Below the pieces are notes generated by a model. It saw only the letters and a program-made list of their open reading frames with translations, did not search any database and was not told where the DNA came from. Both the position numbers and the translations under genes were made by a program. This document shows positions 8,070 to 16,246 of a stretch of DNA of 64,000 nucleotides, one piece after another (position 1 is the first letter of the stretch; every line of letters begins with the position of its first letter). The DNA is from JANWXD01 sp037446115 (lineage in GTDB: Bacteria; Acidobacteriota; Terriglobia; Bryobacterales; Bryobacteraceae). The stretch is from NCBI GenBank assembly GCA_037446115.1, contig JBBIJF010000007.1, positions 103,827 through 167,826 on the forward strand, given 5' to 3'.

Positions 8070-8711
8070 ATGAACCCCGAAAACTGCCCGCTGTGCGAGA
8101 GCCGCCGCCCGCGCCGCTTCTGTCCCGGGATCCAGCGCGAGATCTGCTCGATCTGCTGCGGCACTCACCGCGAGGTCACGGTGGAATGTCCCCTCGATTG
8201 CGTCCACCTTATCGAAGCGCACCGCCACGAGAAGCTCGCCCAGCCCGATCCGGACAAGATACCGCACACCGACGTGCAAGTGACCGAGGAGTTCCTCGCG
8301 CGCAACAGTGCGCTTGCCGATGCCGTGGGCGGCCTGCTGGCAACCGCCGTCGCGGAAACCCCGGGCGCAGCGGATCCGGAGCTGCGGGAGGCCCTGGAGG
8401 CGCTGGTGCGCACCTACCGCACACGCCACAGCGGCCTGGTCTACGACACGCGTCCCGTCCATCCGGCGGCGCTGGCTCTCTACGAACGCTTTCTGGGCCG
8501 CATGGAGGAACTGCTGCGCCGCGCCGAACAGGCGGCCGGCTTGCCGGTGGCGCGGGATGCCGACTTGCTCGGCGTGCTCGTTTTCTGGCATCGCATGGCC
8601 GTGGTCAATGACAACGGGCGCAGGCGTGGCCGGTACTTCTCGGGCAAACTCCTGGACCGCTACACCCCCGCAGCGCGGCGGCCGGCCTCGCGGGTTATCA
8701 TGGCAAGGTAG
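8070..8711 (+). CDS. Cysteine-rich (zinc-ribbon-like) conserved protein of unknown function
   Basis: 213 residues. The N-terminus has CPLC, then FCPG, then ICSICCGTHREV and ECPLDCVHL, a cysteine arrangement suited to binding zinc. The rest is a helical domain with no recognised family. An in-frame ATG also exists at 8052; 8070 is preferred because GAAGGGA sits at a proper distance upstream. The same kind of protein, with the N-terminal CPLC...FCP...CCGT...DCP pattern, is common in Acidobacteria but not characterised. It lies between dgt and the chelatase gene on the same strand. Confidence 0.7.
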   Translation: MNPENCPLCESRRPRRFCPGIQREICSICCGTHREVTVECPLDCVHLIEAHRHEKLAQPDPDKIPHTDVQVTEEFLARNSALADAVGGLLATAVAETPGAADPELREALEALVRTYRTRHSGLVYDTRPVHPAALALYERFLGRMEELLRRAEQAAGLPVARDADLLGVLVFWHRMAVVNDNGRRRGRYFSGKLLDRYTPAARRPASRVIMAR

Positions 8712-8731
8712 GCAGAGGGGCTGCCGCACGA

Positions 8732-9106
8732 GTGAAAACCGGGATCGTAGTGTTTGCTCACGGCTCGAGCGTCGCTTCAGCCAACGAGGCCGTGCGTTCG
8801 GTGGCCGCCCAAATGGCGCAGGCGGGCGGCTTCGAGCTCGTCGAGACCGCCTTTCTCGAGCTGGCCCGTCCGGATTTGAACGAAGCCGTCGGCCGGCTCC
8901 GCGCCGGAGGCGCCGGGCGCATCGTCGTCGTACCGTACTTTCTCACGCTGGGGATCCATCTGCGGCGCGACCTGCCGGCGTTGATCGAGGAGATTCGCCG
9001 GCGGCATCCGGAACTGGAGATTGTTGTCGCCGAGCCGCTCGACGGACATAGGGCCCTGAGCCGGATTCTGCTCGACCGGGCGCGGGCGGCGCTCGGAGCG
9101 CGCTGA
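8732..9106 (+). CDS. CbiX/SirB-type sirohydrochlorin chelatase domain protein
   Basis: A 124-residue single-domain chelatase-like protein. It has the CbiX start IVVFAHGSS (active-site His10) and the LGIHLRRDLP segment that carries the second metal-facing histidine. Small CbiX proteins insert cobalt or iron into sirohydrochlorin in cobalamin or sirohaem synthesis, usually as dimers. No other tetrapyrrole gene is nearby, so which metal and pathway it serves is open. It starts at GTG 8732 and ends three bases from the convergent sugar kinase gene. Confidence 0.85.
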   Translation: MKTGIVVFAHGSSVASANEAVRSVAAQMAQAGGFELVETAFLELARPDLNEAVGRLRAGGAGRIVVVPYFLTLGIHLRRDLPALIEEIRRRHPELEIVVAEPLDGHRALSRILLDRARAALGAR

Positions 9107-9109
9107 AGC

Positions 9110-10036
9110 TCAGGCCGGGCGGACTTCCACCTGCTTGTACACTTCCTGCGCCTGCCCGAGGGTGGCGAACTTCAGTCCCGGCAAGCGCGCCGAGGCGGTG
9201 CCGGCCGCCACACCCCATCGGAGTGCGTCCGCGAAGTCTTCCCGCTGCGTCATGGCCCAGACGAAGGCTGCGGCCAGAGCATCCCCGGCCCCGATCGGAC
9301 ATACGACATCGGTGGAGGGAGGAACGGCTTCCACAACCCGCTCCCCCTCCGCCCCGAGCGCCCCACGGCTGCCGAGGGACAGAATCACCGACTCCGCCCC
9401 CATGCGGCGGATCCGTTCGACCGCCTCCAGCAGATGCGAGCGCGCAAGAAGGGCCTTGTTGAGCAGCCGTTCCGCCTCCTGCTGGTTCGGTGTCACGACC
9501 GTGGGCCGCGCCTCCACTCCCGCCTGCAGCGCTTCGCCGTCGGTGTCGAGCAGCGTCCGTACACCCCGCGCCCGCGCGCCCTCGATCAGCTTGGCGTAAA
9601 ACGATCCCGGCACACCGGGAGGAAGACTGCCGCACAGCATGAGCCAGCTCGACTCCGGAAGCCACCTTTCGACACATTCCCGCAGCCGCTGCAACTCCCC
9701 CCGGCTCAGTCGCGGCCCGAACTCGTTGAGCTTGATCGTCAGTCCCGTCCGGTCGGTGATGGTGAGATTGGTGCGAATCCGGTTCCGGATGCGCACCACT
9801 TCCACCGGGAAGCCGCAACCGCCTAACAACTGCTCCAGGCGTGCGCCGGTCTTGCCTCCACAGGTGACGATGGCGCGCGTTTCGCCGCCGAAGGCGCGGA
9901 TCACGCAGGACGCGTTGATGCCGCGGCCACCCGCCGATTCGCTGGTCGAAAGGATGTAGGAGCGGTCCTCAAAAACCAGCCGGTCGGTCACCACATTGCG
10001 ATCAATCGCGGGATTGACAGTGAGCGTGAGGATCAA
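9110..10036 (-). CDS. PfkB-family sugar kinase (1-phosphofructokinase/tagatose-6-phosphate kinase type)
   Basis: A ribokinase-fold kinase. The start LTLTVNPAIDRNV and the glycine-rich AGGRGINAS match the FruK/LacC group. The C-terminal PIGAGDALAAAF provides the anion hole and catalytic aspartate (GAGD). Likely reaction: ATP-dependent phosphorylation of a phosphorylated hexose. The open frame reaches 10087, but that start would overlap the divergent EamA gene. TTG 10036 fits the usual family N-terminus and gives 308 residues. A good -10 (TACAAT, complement of 10043-10048) lies only 6 bases upstream, so the message may be nearly leaderless. No PTS or other sugar genes adjoin it. Confidence 0.82.
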   Translation of the reverse strand: MILTLTVNPAIDRNVVTDRLVFEDRSYILSTSESAGGRGINASCVIRAFGGETRAIVTCGGKTGARLEQLLGGCGFPVEVVRIRNRIRTNLTITDRTGLTIKLNEFGPRLSRGELQRLRECVERWLPESSWLMLCGSLPPGVPGSFYAKLIEGARARGVRTLLDTDGEALQAGVEARPTVVTPNQQEAERLLNKALLARSHLLEAVERIRRMGAESVILSLGSRGALGAEGERVVEAVPPSTDVVCPIGAGDALAAAFVWAMTQREDFADALRWGVAAGTASARLPGLKFATLGQAQEVYKQVEVRPA

Positions 10037-10042
10037 ATGTTC

Positions 10043-10048
10043 ATTGTA
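10043..10048 (-). promoter_or_regulatory. -10 element of the PfkB kinase gene
   Basis: On the minus strand this reads TACAAT. No clear -35 is visible. Its position just upstream of the TTG at 10036 argues against the longer 10087 start. Confidence 0.4.
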
Positions 10049-10075
10049 CGAGAACGCGTCTGTTAGGCTGAAAAG

Positions 10076-11029
10076 TTGCGTTCCCATCCGTTGTTTGCCG
10101 CGTATGCGGCGCTGGTTGCGGTCTGTTTCTTCTGGGGAACGACGTACCTGGCCATTCGCATGGCGCTCGAGTCGTTCCCGCCCCTGCTGCTTGTGGCCGT
10201 GCGGTTCCTGCTGTCGGGGACGCTGATGCTGGCCGGCGCCGCGCTCATGCGGGCCCGATTACCCAAGGGCCGCGAGCTGCGGCAAACGGCGTGGAACGGC
10301 GTGCTGATTCTGGGCGTCGGTAACGGCTGCCTGACCTTCGCCGAACTTTGGATCCCGAGCGGTCTGGCGGCTCTGATTGTAACCACGTCGCCGTTCTGGA
10401 TGGTGGGCCTGGACGCGCTCGTACCGCCTCGCGAGCCGCTGCGCGCACCGGTCGTGGCCGGCATCGCCGCCGGCGCCGCAGGCGCGTCGCTGCTGGCAGC
10501 CCCTGGCACTTCGGGGTGGGATCCGGATCTGCTCCGCGGCATTCTGGTGCTGCAAGCGGGCTGCTTCAGCTGGTCGCTCGGATCCATCCGCCAGCGCCGC
10601 ATCCGCGGCGTGGCGCATCCGGTAGTGCAGGGCGCCGTCCAACAACTGGCGGCCGGGCTCGCCTTCGCCTTACCGGCGGCAGTCATTCCCGAGCCTCCCG
10701 TGCGCTGGACCGTGCAGGGAGCCGGCGCGGTGCTGTATTTGGCCGTGTTCGGTTCGATCGTGGGCTACAGCGCCTACATCTATGCGCTCGATCGTCTCCC
10801 CGTCTCGCTTGTTTCCATCTACACGTACGTCAACCCGGTCGTGGCGGTGGCGCTGGGTCATCTGTTCTACGGCGAACCCTTCGGCCTCCGGGAGGCAGCG
10901 GCGATGGGGGTGATCTTCGCAGGCGTGGCCGTCGTGAAACACTACAGCACTCCCCGGGCCGCAGGCGCAAAAGCGGATCTCAGTTCCGGCCGAGCAGCTT
11001 CGCTCCGAGAGCCCCGCCGGCCGTCATGA
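10076..11029 (+). CDS. EamA/DMT-superfamily permease
   Basis: 317 residues with ten predicted membrane helices in two EamA repeats. The first begins AYAALVAVCFFWGTTYLAIR, a hallmark of the drug/metabolite transporter family. The second contains FGSIVGYSAYIYALDRLPVSLVSIYTYVNPVVAVALGHLFYGE. These carriers export or import amino acids, purines or other small metabolites; the substrate is not predictable. Translation likely starts at TTG 10076 (SD-like AGG nearby). The last 50 bases overlap the 3' end of the convergent zinc-ribbon gene. Confidence 0.85.
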   Translation: MRSHPLFAAYAALVAVCFFWGTTYLAIRMALESFPPLLLVAVRFLLSGTLMLAGAALMRARLPKGRELRQTAWNGVLILGVGNGCLTFAELWIPSGLAALIVTTSPFWMVGLDALVPPREPLRAPVVAGIAAGAAGASLLAAPGTSGWDPDLLRGILVLQAGCFSWSLGSIRQRRIRGVAHPVVQGAVQQLAAGLAFALPAAVIPEPPVRWTVQGAGAVLYLAVFGSIVGYSAYIYALDRLPVSLVSIYTYVNPVVAVALGHLFYGEPFGLREAAAMGVIFAGVAVVKHYSTPRAAGAKADLSSGRAASLREPRRPS

Positions 11030-11606
11030 GACCGGTAAAGACCACAAAGATGGAAAGCAGCAGCCCCGCCAGGCGAACCGGGCTCTGGAACACTTCCAAC
11101 ACTTCCGCGATGTTTTGCTCGGGCATGCCCATGGCGCTGAGCTGCTCGCGGTAGAAATTGGCCATGCCGGTCTCCCGCGTCAGCACGGCTACGAGGGCGA
11201 AGTTGATCGTGAACAGGACCACGACGATGACGAAGCAAAACAGTCCGCTGATCCAGCCGATGCGCGCGCCGCCACCGACGGTCAGCGAGCGGCCGCTGCG
11301 GCGGACGTACAGGTAGACCGAGAAGATTCCCGCCGCCGCGAGCAGCAGGGCGCGCATCAGAAAAGGAGCCGGCAACAGGCCGAGGAGAAACGCCAGCAAG
11401 CCGGCGAGAAATCCGACGCGGACGGCGGTGGAGTCCCGGAACCCGATCTCTTGCGCCGTAACGGCCGCAGGCCTCGCGGGCTCAGAAACAGGCGCCGGCT
11501 CCTGCGATTCTTCCGGCAACGGCTCCTCGCGCACCGGCCGGCCGCATTTGTGGCAAAAGCGGGCGTCCGGAACGAGTGCCGCTCCGCACGTACAAAACTC
11601 CGGCAC
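10980..11606 (-). CDS. Zinc-ribbon membrane protein of unknown function
   Basis: 208 residues starting at GTG 11606, directly before a double-CxxC-like zinc ribbon (CTCGAALVPDARFCHKCGRP). The open frame reaches a TTG at 11642, but the zinc ribbon normally begins at the N-terminus. A proline/glutamate linker (about 25-50) leads to four hydrophobic helices, including VGFLAGLLAFLLGLLP and LFCFVIVVVLFTINFALVAV. It ends LLGAKLLGRN-like. Such proteins are frequent in Acidobacteria and uncharacterised. The gene is convergent with the EamA permease and divergent from the ATP synthase operon. Confidence 0.72.
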   Translation of the reverse strand: MPEFCTCGAALVPDARFCHKCGRPVREEPLPEESQEPAPVSEPARPAAVTAQEIGFRDSTAVRVGFLAGLLAFLLGLLPAPFLMRALLLAAAGIFSVYLYVRRSGRSLTVGGGARIGWISGLFCFVIVVVLFTINFALVAVLTRETGMANFYREQLSAMGMPEQNIAEVLEVFQSPVRLAGLLLSIFVVFTGLMTAGGALGAKLLGRN

Positions 11607-11750
11607 ACGATCAGTTTGCCGCAGCCGCTCCGGACAGCGCAACAGAGCCCCGGGAGCAAACCCGCCCTCGCGCGGGCGGAGGTCATTCGCTGCCGGCTAC
11701 GGGCCCGCCGGCTGCTACACAGAGACTGACGTTCCGAGGCCGGCGCACCG

Positions 11751-11781
11751 TTGACCGGAACTTGCTGATTATGTTACGTTA
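11751..11781 (+). promoter_or_regulatory. Promoter of the first ATP synthase block
   Basis: TTGACC at 11751-11756, then TG-T-TACGTT (11772-11780) as an extended -10, 18 bases apart. The same TTGACC and the same ATGTTACGTTA recur with identical spacing ahead of atpD (31430-31460). Similarity continues downstream to about 11808 (GCTTTGA, CAGTC, AGCGCC). Confidence 0.65.
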
Positions 11782-11840
11782 CAGGCTTTGAGCCTCAGTC
11801 TCGAGCGCCGCAGGATGCGGCTGTTCCCGTCCCGACATCC

Positions 11841-12290
11841 ATGGAAACGATAGCCAGCGCACTGGGCGAACTGCTGCTGAAAGCTGTGCCCACCTTCCTT
11901 CTGGTGGTGCTGGTGCACTTCTATCTGAAGTTCATCTTCTACCGGCCGCTCGAGCGCGTCCTGCGACGGCGTCACGAAGCCACCGAGGGCGCGCGCAGGC
12001 TCGCCGAGGAGAGCCTCCGCAAAGCCGCCGCCAAGGCCGCCGAATACGAGGAAGCTCTCCGCGCCGCACGGGCGGAAATCTACCACGAGCAGGAGGAAGC
12101 GCGCCGGCGCTGGCGTGCCGAGCAAGCCGAGGCCATCGCCCGGGCCCGCGCGGAGTCGGAGCAACGGATCCGCCAGGCCAGAAGCCAAATCGCGGCCGAA
12201 ACGGAAGCAGCGAAGCTTGCGCTTGCGGCCGAAGGCGACCGCCTGGCCGCGGAAATCGCTCAGGCCATCCTGCGAAGGAGTTCGCCTTGA
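11841..12290 (+). CDS. atpF: F-type ATP synthase, b-type stator subunit (first copy, b')
   Basis: 149 residues: one N-terminal membrane helix (about 13-32, LKAVPTFLLVVLVHFYLKFI) and a long charged helix rich in Ala, Glu and Arg, the design of F0 b subunits that connect F0 with F1. It lacks a signal peptide. It is the first gene of the atp block, and its stop overlaps the start of a second b-type gene (TTGA). Two unequal b-type genes in tandem suggest a b/b' heterodimer, as in cyanobacteria. The assignment of b versus b' is inferred. Confidence 0.85.
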   Translation: METIASALGELLLKAVPTFLLVVLVHFYLKFIFYRPLERVLRRRHEATEGARRLAEESLRKAAAKAAEYEEALRAARAEIYHEQEEARRRWRAEQAEAIARARAESEQRIRQARSQIAAETEAAKLALAAEGDRLAAEIAQAILRRSSP

Positions 12291-12865
12291 AGCGCACTGT
12301 CGCACCCCTGACACTCCTGGTTCCTCTCGGGCAGGCGGTTGCGGCCGCCGGGGCAGGCGCCCACGATCACACTCTGCTGTGGAAATGGGTGAACTTCGTC
12401 ATCCTGGCCGCCATCCTTGGCTACATGATTTCCAAACGGGCGGGGGCATTCTTTGGCGGCCGCACGCAAGAAATTCAGCAGGGGATCCGCGAGGCATCCC
12501 GACTGCGGCAGGAAGCGGAAGCACGCGCCGAGGAGATCGCCCGCCGGCTCGCCGGGCTTCCGGCGGAAATCGAACAGCTTCGCCGGGCCGCGCAGGAGGA
12601 ACTTGCCGCCGAGGGCGAGCGGCTACGCCGGGAGACGGAAGCGGCGCTTGCCAAGATCCGCGAGCAGGGCGAACAGGAGATCGCCTCCATCGCCAGCGCC
12701 GCGCGCCAGGAACTGAAGGCGTACTCCGCAGAGCTCGCCGTCAAGCTTGCGGAAGAAAAACTGCGGGCTTGGCTCACCCCGGAGCGGGACGCGGAACTGG
12801 TGGGCGCGTTCCTCCACGATCTCGAAAAGCGGGGGCTGCGCGTTCCCGTCGGGGAGGTGCGCTGA
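12287..12865 (+). CDS. atpF: F-type ATP synthase, b subunit (second copy)
   Basis: 192 residues starting at TTG 12287, overlapping the previous stop. The N-terminus looks like a cleavable signal (LTLLVPLGQAVAAAGAGA), followed by the membrane helix of a b subunit (WKWVNFVILAAILGYMISKRAG) and a long coiled-coil stalk ending in a part that contacts delta. A signal-like N-terminus on b is seen in several acidobacterial genomes. It forms the peripheral stalk with the preceding b-type protein. The delta gene follows six bases later. Confidence 0.87.
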   Translation: MKRTVAPLTLLVPLGQAVAAAGAGAHDHTLLWKWVNFVILAAILGYMISKRAGAFFGGRTQEIQQGIREASRLRQEAEARAEEIARRLAGLPAEIEQLRRAAQEELAAEGERLRRETEAALAKIREQGEQEIASIASAARQELKAYSAELAVKLAEEKLRAWLTPERDAELVGAFLHDLEKRGLRVPVGEVR

Positions 12866-12871
12866 GCAGCC

Positions 12872-13417
12872 ATGGCGCGCGCGATAGCTTCCCGTTACGC
12901 CCGGGCGCTGGCTGATCTGGTCTTCGATCCGTCCAAGGGACTGGACCCGCAGACCGCTGCCAGTCAACTGGACCTCTTCCAGGAGGTCCTCGGCGCCTCG
13001 CCCGAGTTGCGCATCGCCCTGCTTTCCCCCGCCGTGGCGCCTGCGCGCAAGCGTGCCGTCGTCGCCCGGCTGGCTGAGCAACTGGGGATGGCACGCCTGA
13101 TTCGCAACTTTCTCTATGTCCTGATTGACCACCGGCGGACGCCGCTGCTCGGGGAGATCCGCGACGCGTTCCAGGCCGTCGTGGACGAGCGTCAGGGCAT
13201 CCGCCGCGCGGATGTCATTTCGGCACGCGAGCTCGGCGACTCCGAGCGGAGGCTGGTCGGCGACCAGCTCAGCCGGCTGACCGGCAGGCGTGTCCTGTGC
13301 CGTTTCGCGCTCGACGCCGGCCTCATCGGCGGCCTTACGGCGCGTATCGGTTCGACAATCTACGACGGTTCGGTGCGGGGTCAACTGGAGGTCCTGCGCC
13401 GCCGTTTAGCGGAGTAG
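12872..13417 (+). CDS. atpH: F-type ATP synthase delta subunit
   Basis: 181 residues with the OSCP/delta fold: N-terminal ASRYARALADLVFD and C-terminal GGLTARIGSTIYDGSVRGQL, the typical delta ending. It links the top of the alpha/beta hexamer to the b stalk. Its gene lies between b and alpha as in most F1 operons, three bases ahead of atpA. Confidence 0.92.
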   Translation: MARAIASRYARALADLVFDPSKGLDPQTAASQLDLFQEVLGASPELRIALLSPAVAPARKRAVVARLAEQLGMARLIRNFLYVLIDHRRTPLLGEIRDAFQAVVDERQGIRRADVISARELGDSERRLVGDQLSRLTGRRVLCRFALDAGLIGGLTARIGSTIYDGSVRGQLEVLRRRLAE

Positions 13418-13420
13418 CGT

Positions 13421-14953
13421 ATGGCCCTCATTCGAGCGGACGAAATCGCCCGCGTGCTGCGGGAGGAAATCGAAAACTACGAAAAAGCCGTCAACATCGC
13501 CGAGGTCGGCTACGTGATCTCGGTGGGCGACGGCATTGCCCGCATCCACGGGCTGGATCTGGTCATGGCCGGCGAACTGATCGAGTTCCCTCACGGCGTC
13601 TCCGGCATCGCCCTGAATCTGGAAGAAGATCAGGTCGGCGCCGTGCTGCTGGGCGAGTACCAGGAGATCAAGGAGGGTGACGAGGTGCGCCGGACGGGGC
13701 GCATCATGTCGGTGCCGGTCGGCGAGGCGCTCATCGGCCGCGTGGTCAACGCCCTGGGACAGCCGATTGACGGTCGCGAACCCATCAGCACCCCCCACTT
13801 CAATCCGCTGGAACGGCTCGCCCCGGGAGTCGTAGACCGCCAGCCCGTCAAGGAGCCTCTGCAAACCGGCATCAAAGCCATTGACGCCATGATTCCCATC
13901 GGGCGCGGCCAGCGCGAGCTGATCATCGGGGACCGCCAGACCGGCAAGACCGCCCTCATCCTCGACACCATCCTCAACCAGAAGGGCGGCGACATGGTGT
14001 GCATCTACGTCGCGATCGGCCAGAAACGCTCGACCGTCGCTCAGGTGGTGAAAACGCTCGAGGACTACGGGGCCATGGACTACACCATCGTGGTAGCCGC
14101 TACCGCCTCCGATCCGGCCCCCATGCAGTACATCGCTCCCTATGCCGGCTGTGCCATGGGCGAGTACTTCCGGGATTCGGGCCGCCACGCGGTCTGCTTC
14201 TACGACGATCTGTCCAAGCACGCGGCCGCCTACCGGGAAATCTCCCTGCTGCTTCGCCGCCCGCCCGGCCGCGAGGCCTACCCCGGCGACGTGTTCTATC
14301 TGCACAGCCGCCTGCTCGAGCGCGCCGCCAAACTCTCCGACGAACTGGGCGGCGGCTCGCTCACCGCCATCCCCGTGATCGAGACGCAGGCCGGCGACGT
14401 ATCCGCCTACATCCCGACGAACGTCATCTCCATCACCGACGGCCAGATCTACCTGGAAGCGGACCTGTTCAACGCCAACATCCGGCCCGCGATCAACGTG
14501 GGCCTCTCGGTCAGCCGTGTCGGCGGCAACGCCCAGATCCGTGCGATGCGCCAGGTGGCCGGCACCCTGCGGCTCGAACTGGCCCAGTACCGCGAACTGG
14601 CCGCCTTTGCGCAGTTCGGCTCCGATCTCGACAAAGCGTCTCAGGCCCAGCTCAACCGCGGTCGGCGCTTGACCGAAATCCTGAAGCAGGGCCAGTTCCA
14701 GCCGCTGCCCGTCGAAAAGCAGGTGCTGGTCATCTTTGCCGGAACCAACGCCTATTTGGACGACCTCCCGGTGGAACTCTGCCGCACGTTCGAAGAGGAG
14801 CTCTACCGTTTTGCCGACAACGCCCATCCGGGCGTGCTGCGAGAAATCCGGGAGAAAAAGGCGCTCGACGACAACTTACGCGCGCGGATGCACGCGCTGC
14901 TGAAAGAGTTCAAGGAACGCTTTGTGGCCGAGCACCTCTCCAAGGCCGCCTGA
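13421..14953 (+). CDS. atpA: F-type ATP synthase alpha subunit
   Basis: 510 residues, the normal length. It contains the nucleotide-binding P-loop GDRQTGKTA (about 169-177), LNLEEDQVGAVLLG in the N-terminal barrel and the signature AYIPTNVISITDGQIYLE. Alpha binds non-catalytic nucleotide and forms the hexamer with beta. It sits between delta and gamma. The catalytic partner atpD is not next in line but 16.6 kb downstream. Confidence 0.97.
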   Translation: MALIRADEIARVLREEIENYEKAVNIAEVGYVISVGDGIARIHGLDLVMAGELIEFPHGVSGIALNLEEDQVGAVLLGEYQEIKEGDEVRRTGRIMSVPVGEALIGRVVNALGQPIDGREPISTPHFNPLERLAPGVVDRQPVKEPLQTGIKAIDAMIPIGRGQRELIIGDRQTGKTALILDTILNQKGGDMVCIYVAIGQKRSTVAQVVKTLEDYGAMDYTIVVAATASDPAPMQYIAPYAGCAMGEYFRDSGRHAVCFYDDLSKHAAAYREISLLLRRPPGREAYPGDVFYLHSRLLERAAKLSDELGGGSLTAIPVIETQAGDVSAYIPTNVISITDGQIYLEADLFNANIRPAINVGLSVSRVGGNAQIRAMRQVAGTLRLELAQYRELAAFAQFGSDLDKASQAQLNRGRRLTEILKQGQFQPLPVEKQVLVIFAGTNAYLDDLPVELCRTFEEELYRFADNAHPGVLREIREKKALDDNLRARMHALLKEFKERFVAEHLSKAA

Positions 14954-14956
14954 GCC

Positions 14957-15814
14957 ATGCCGAGCCTGATAGATATTCGCCGGCGCATCCGCTCGGTCAA
15001 GAGCACGCAGCAGATCACCAAGGCCATGAAGATGGTGGCTGCGGCGAAGCTCCGCCGGGCGCAGGACCGTGTCATCGCGGCGCGGCCCTATGCCGCCATG
15101 CTGCGGCGCGTGCTGGCGGATGTGGCGGCCGCCGCGCGCACCAACGAGCGGCTTACCCATCCTCTGCTCGCCCGCCGGCCGGAGGAGCGGATCCAGCTGG
15201 TCTTCCTTACAGCCGACCGCGGTCTTGCAGGCGCCTTTAACGCGAATCTCATCAAGGGCGCCCAGCAGTTTCTGGCCGAGCACGCCGGCCGCCCCGTCCA
15301 GATGGAGATCGTAGGCCGCAAGGGACGGGATTTCTTCCGCAAGCGCGGTGCAACCATTTCCGGCGAGTACCTCGGCATCAGCGAGAATGCCGCTTACGCC
15401 GACGCACAGGCGATCGCGGCCGCCGTGAGCGCCCGTTTCGCGGCCGAGGAAACGGACGCTGTCTACCTGCTTTACAACGAGTTCAAGAGCGTTCTTTCCC
15501 AGCGGCTGATCCTGGAGAGAATCCTCCCGGTCGAGCTGCCGGAAGAGCTGCCGAATGTCGACTACCTCTATGAGCAGCCGCCCGAGGAGCTTTTGCCCGG
15601 GTTGCTGTCCCGCTACGTCGAGATTCAGATCTATCACGCGCTACTGGAGTCCGCGGCCGCCCAGCACGCCGCCCGCATGACGGCCATGGACGCCGCCACC
15701 TCGAACGCCGCCGAAATGATTGACAAACTCACGCTGTATATGAACCGCGTCCGCCAGGCGAGCATCACCAAGGAAATCATCGAGGTCGTCAGCGGCGCGG
15801 CGGCCATCGAGTGA
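14957..15814 (+). CDS. atpG: F-type ATP synthase gamma subunit
   Basis: 285 residues. It starts with the rotor helix DIRRRIRSVKSTQQITKAMKMVAAAKLRRAQ and ends with SNAAEMIDKLTLYMNRVRQASITKEIIEVVSGAAA, both hallmarks of gamma. It is the central shaft turning inside alpha3beta3. It is the last gene of the first atp block; normally atpD would follow, but here a 430-bp non-coding stretch and the hydrogenase genes come next. Confidence 0.96.
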   Translation: MPSLIDIRRRIRSVKSTQQITKAMKMVAAAKLRRAQDRVIAARPYAAMLRRVLADVAAAARTNERLTHPLLARRPEERIQLVFLTADRGLAGAFNANLIKGAQQFLAEHAGRPVQMEIVGRKGRDFFRKRGATISGEYLGISENAAYADAQAIAAAVSARFAAEETDAVYLLYNEFKSVLSQRLILERILPVELPEELPNVDYLYEQPPEELLPGLLSRYVEIQIYHALLESAAAQHAARMTAMDAATSNAAEMIDKLTLYMNRVRQASITKEIIEVVSGAAAIE

Positions 15815-16246
15815 AGGCTGCCGCGGGCAGACCTCGCTTCGGAGCGCCGACCCGTCCCCGTAACGCAGGCCAAACATACCTGAGGAGTCTTGCGCACCGA
15901 CGGCGTGTATTCTCAACCACCACCGGCGGGTCTTGCCGGCCGAGCAACCACGGGCAATCCGCGACCCCGGTTGGCCATATTGCACCTCGCCCGAGCGGCA
16001 CGTTGTCTTGTACAACACCGGCGGAGGAAAACACCACATAGCTCTGCCAAACAACCGCTGTAAGTCTGGATAATTCAGGAAGCGCTGTTGGATTGCGCGA
16101 CACTTTCCGTTCGAAGTTACAACGCCGCTTAGATCGAACCCGAGCGACGCCGGGTCAGGCGAACAACACTCGCCGTCGCGGCGCCCCTGAACTCAGCTAC
16201 GTCCGCGTTTGGGCGGTGAAATGCAAGCGCAGCCGCGGAGGGCCGC
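15815..16246 (+). other. Non-coding interval between atpG and the hydrogenase small subunit gene
   Basis: No convincing gene on either strand. It holds a weak hairpin right after atpG (CTGCC at 15818 and GGCAG at 15826) and an inverted repeat GTTGT-N5-ACAAC at 16002-16016 that could be an operator. A strong Shine-Dalgarno (GGAGGG, 16237-16242) precedes the hydrogenase start. I see no clear -35/-10 pair. Confidence 0.5.

Noticed and set aside
13406..14827. 473-codon minus-strand frame opposite atpA
   Set aside because: atpA is beyond doubt; the antisense product is Gly/Asp/His-rich noise.
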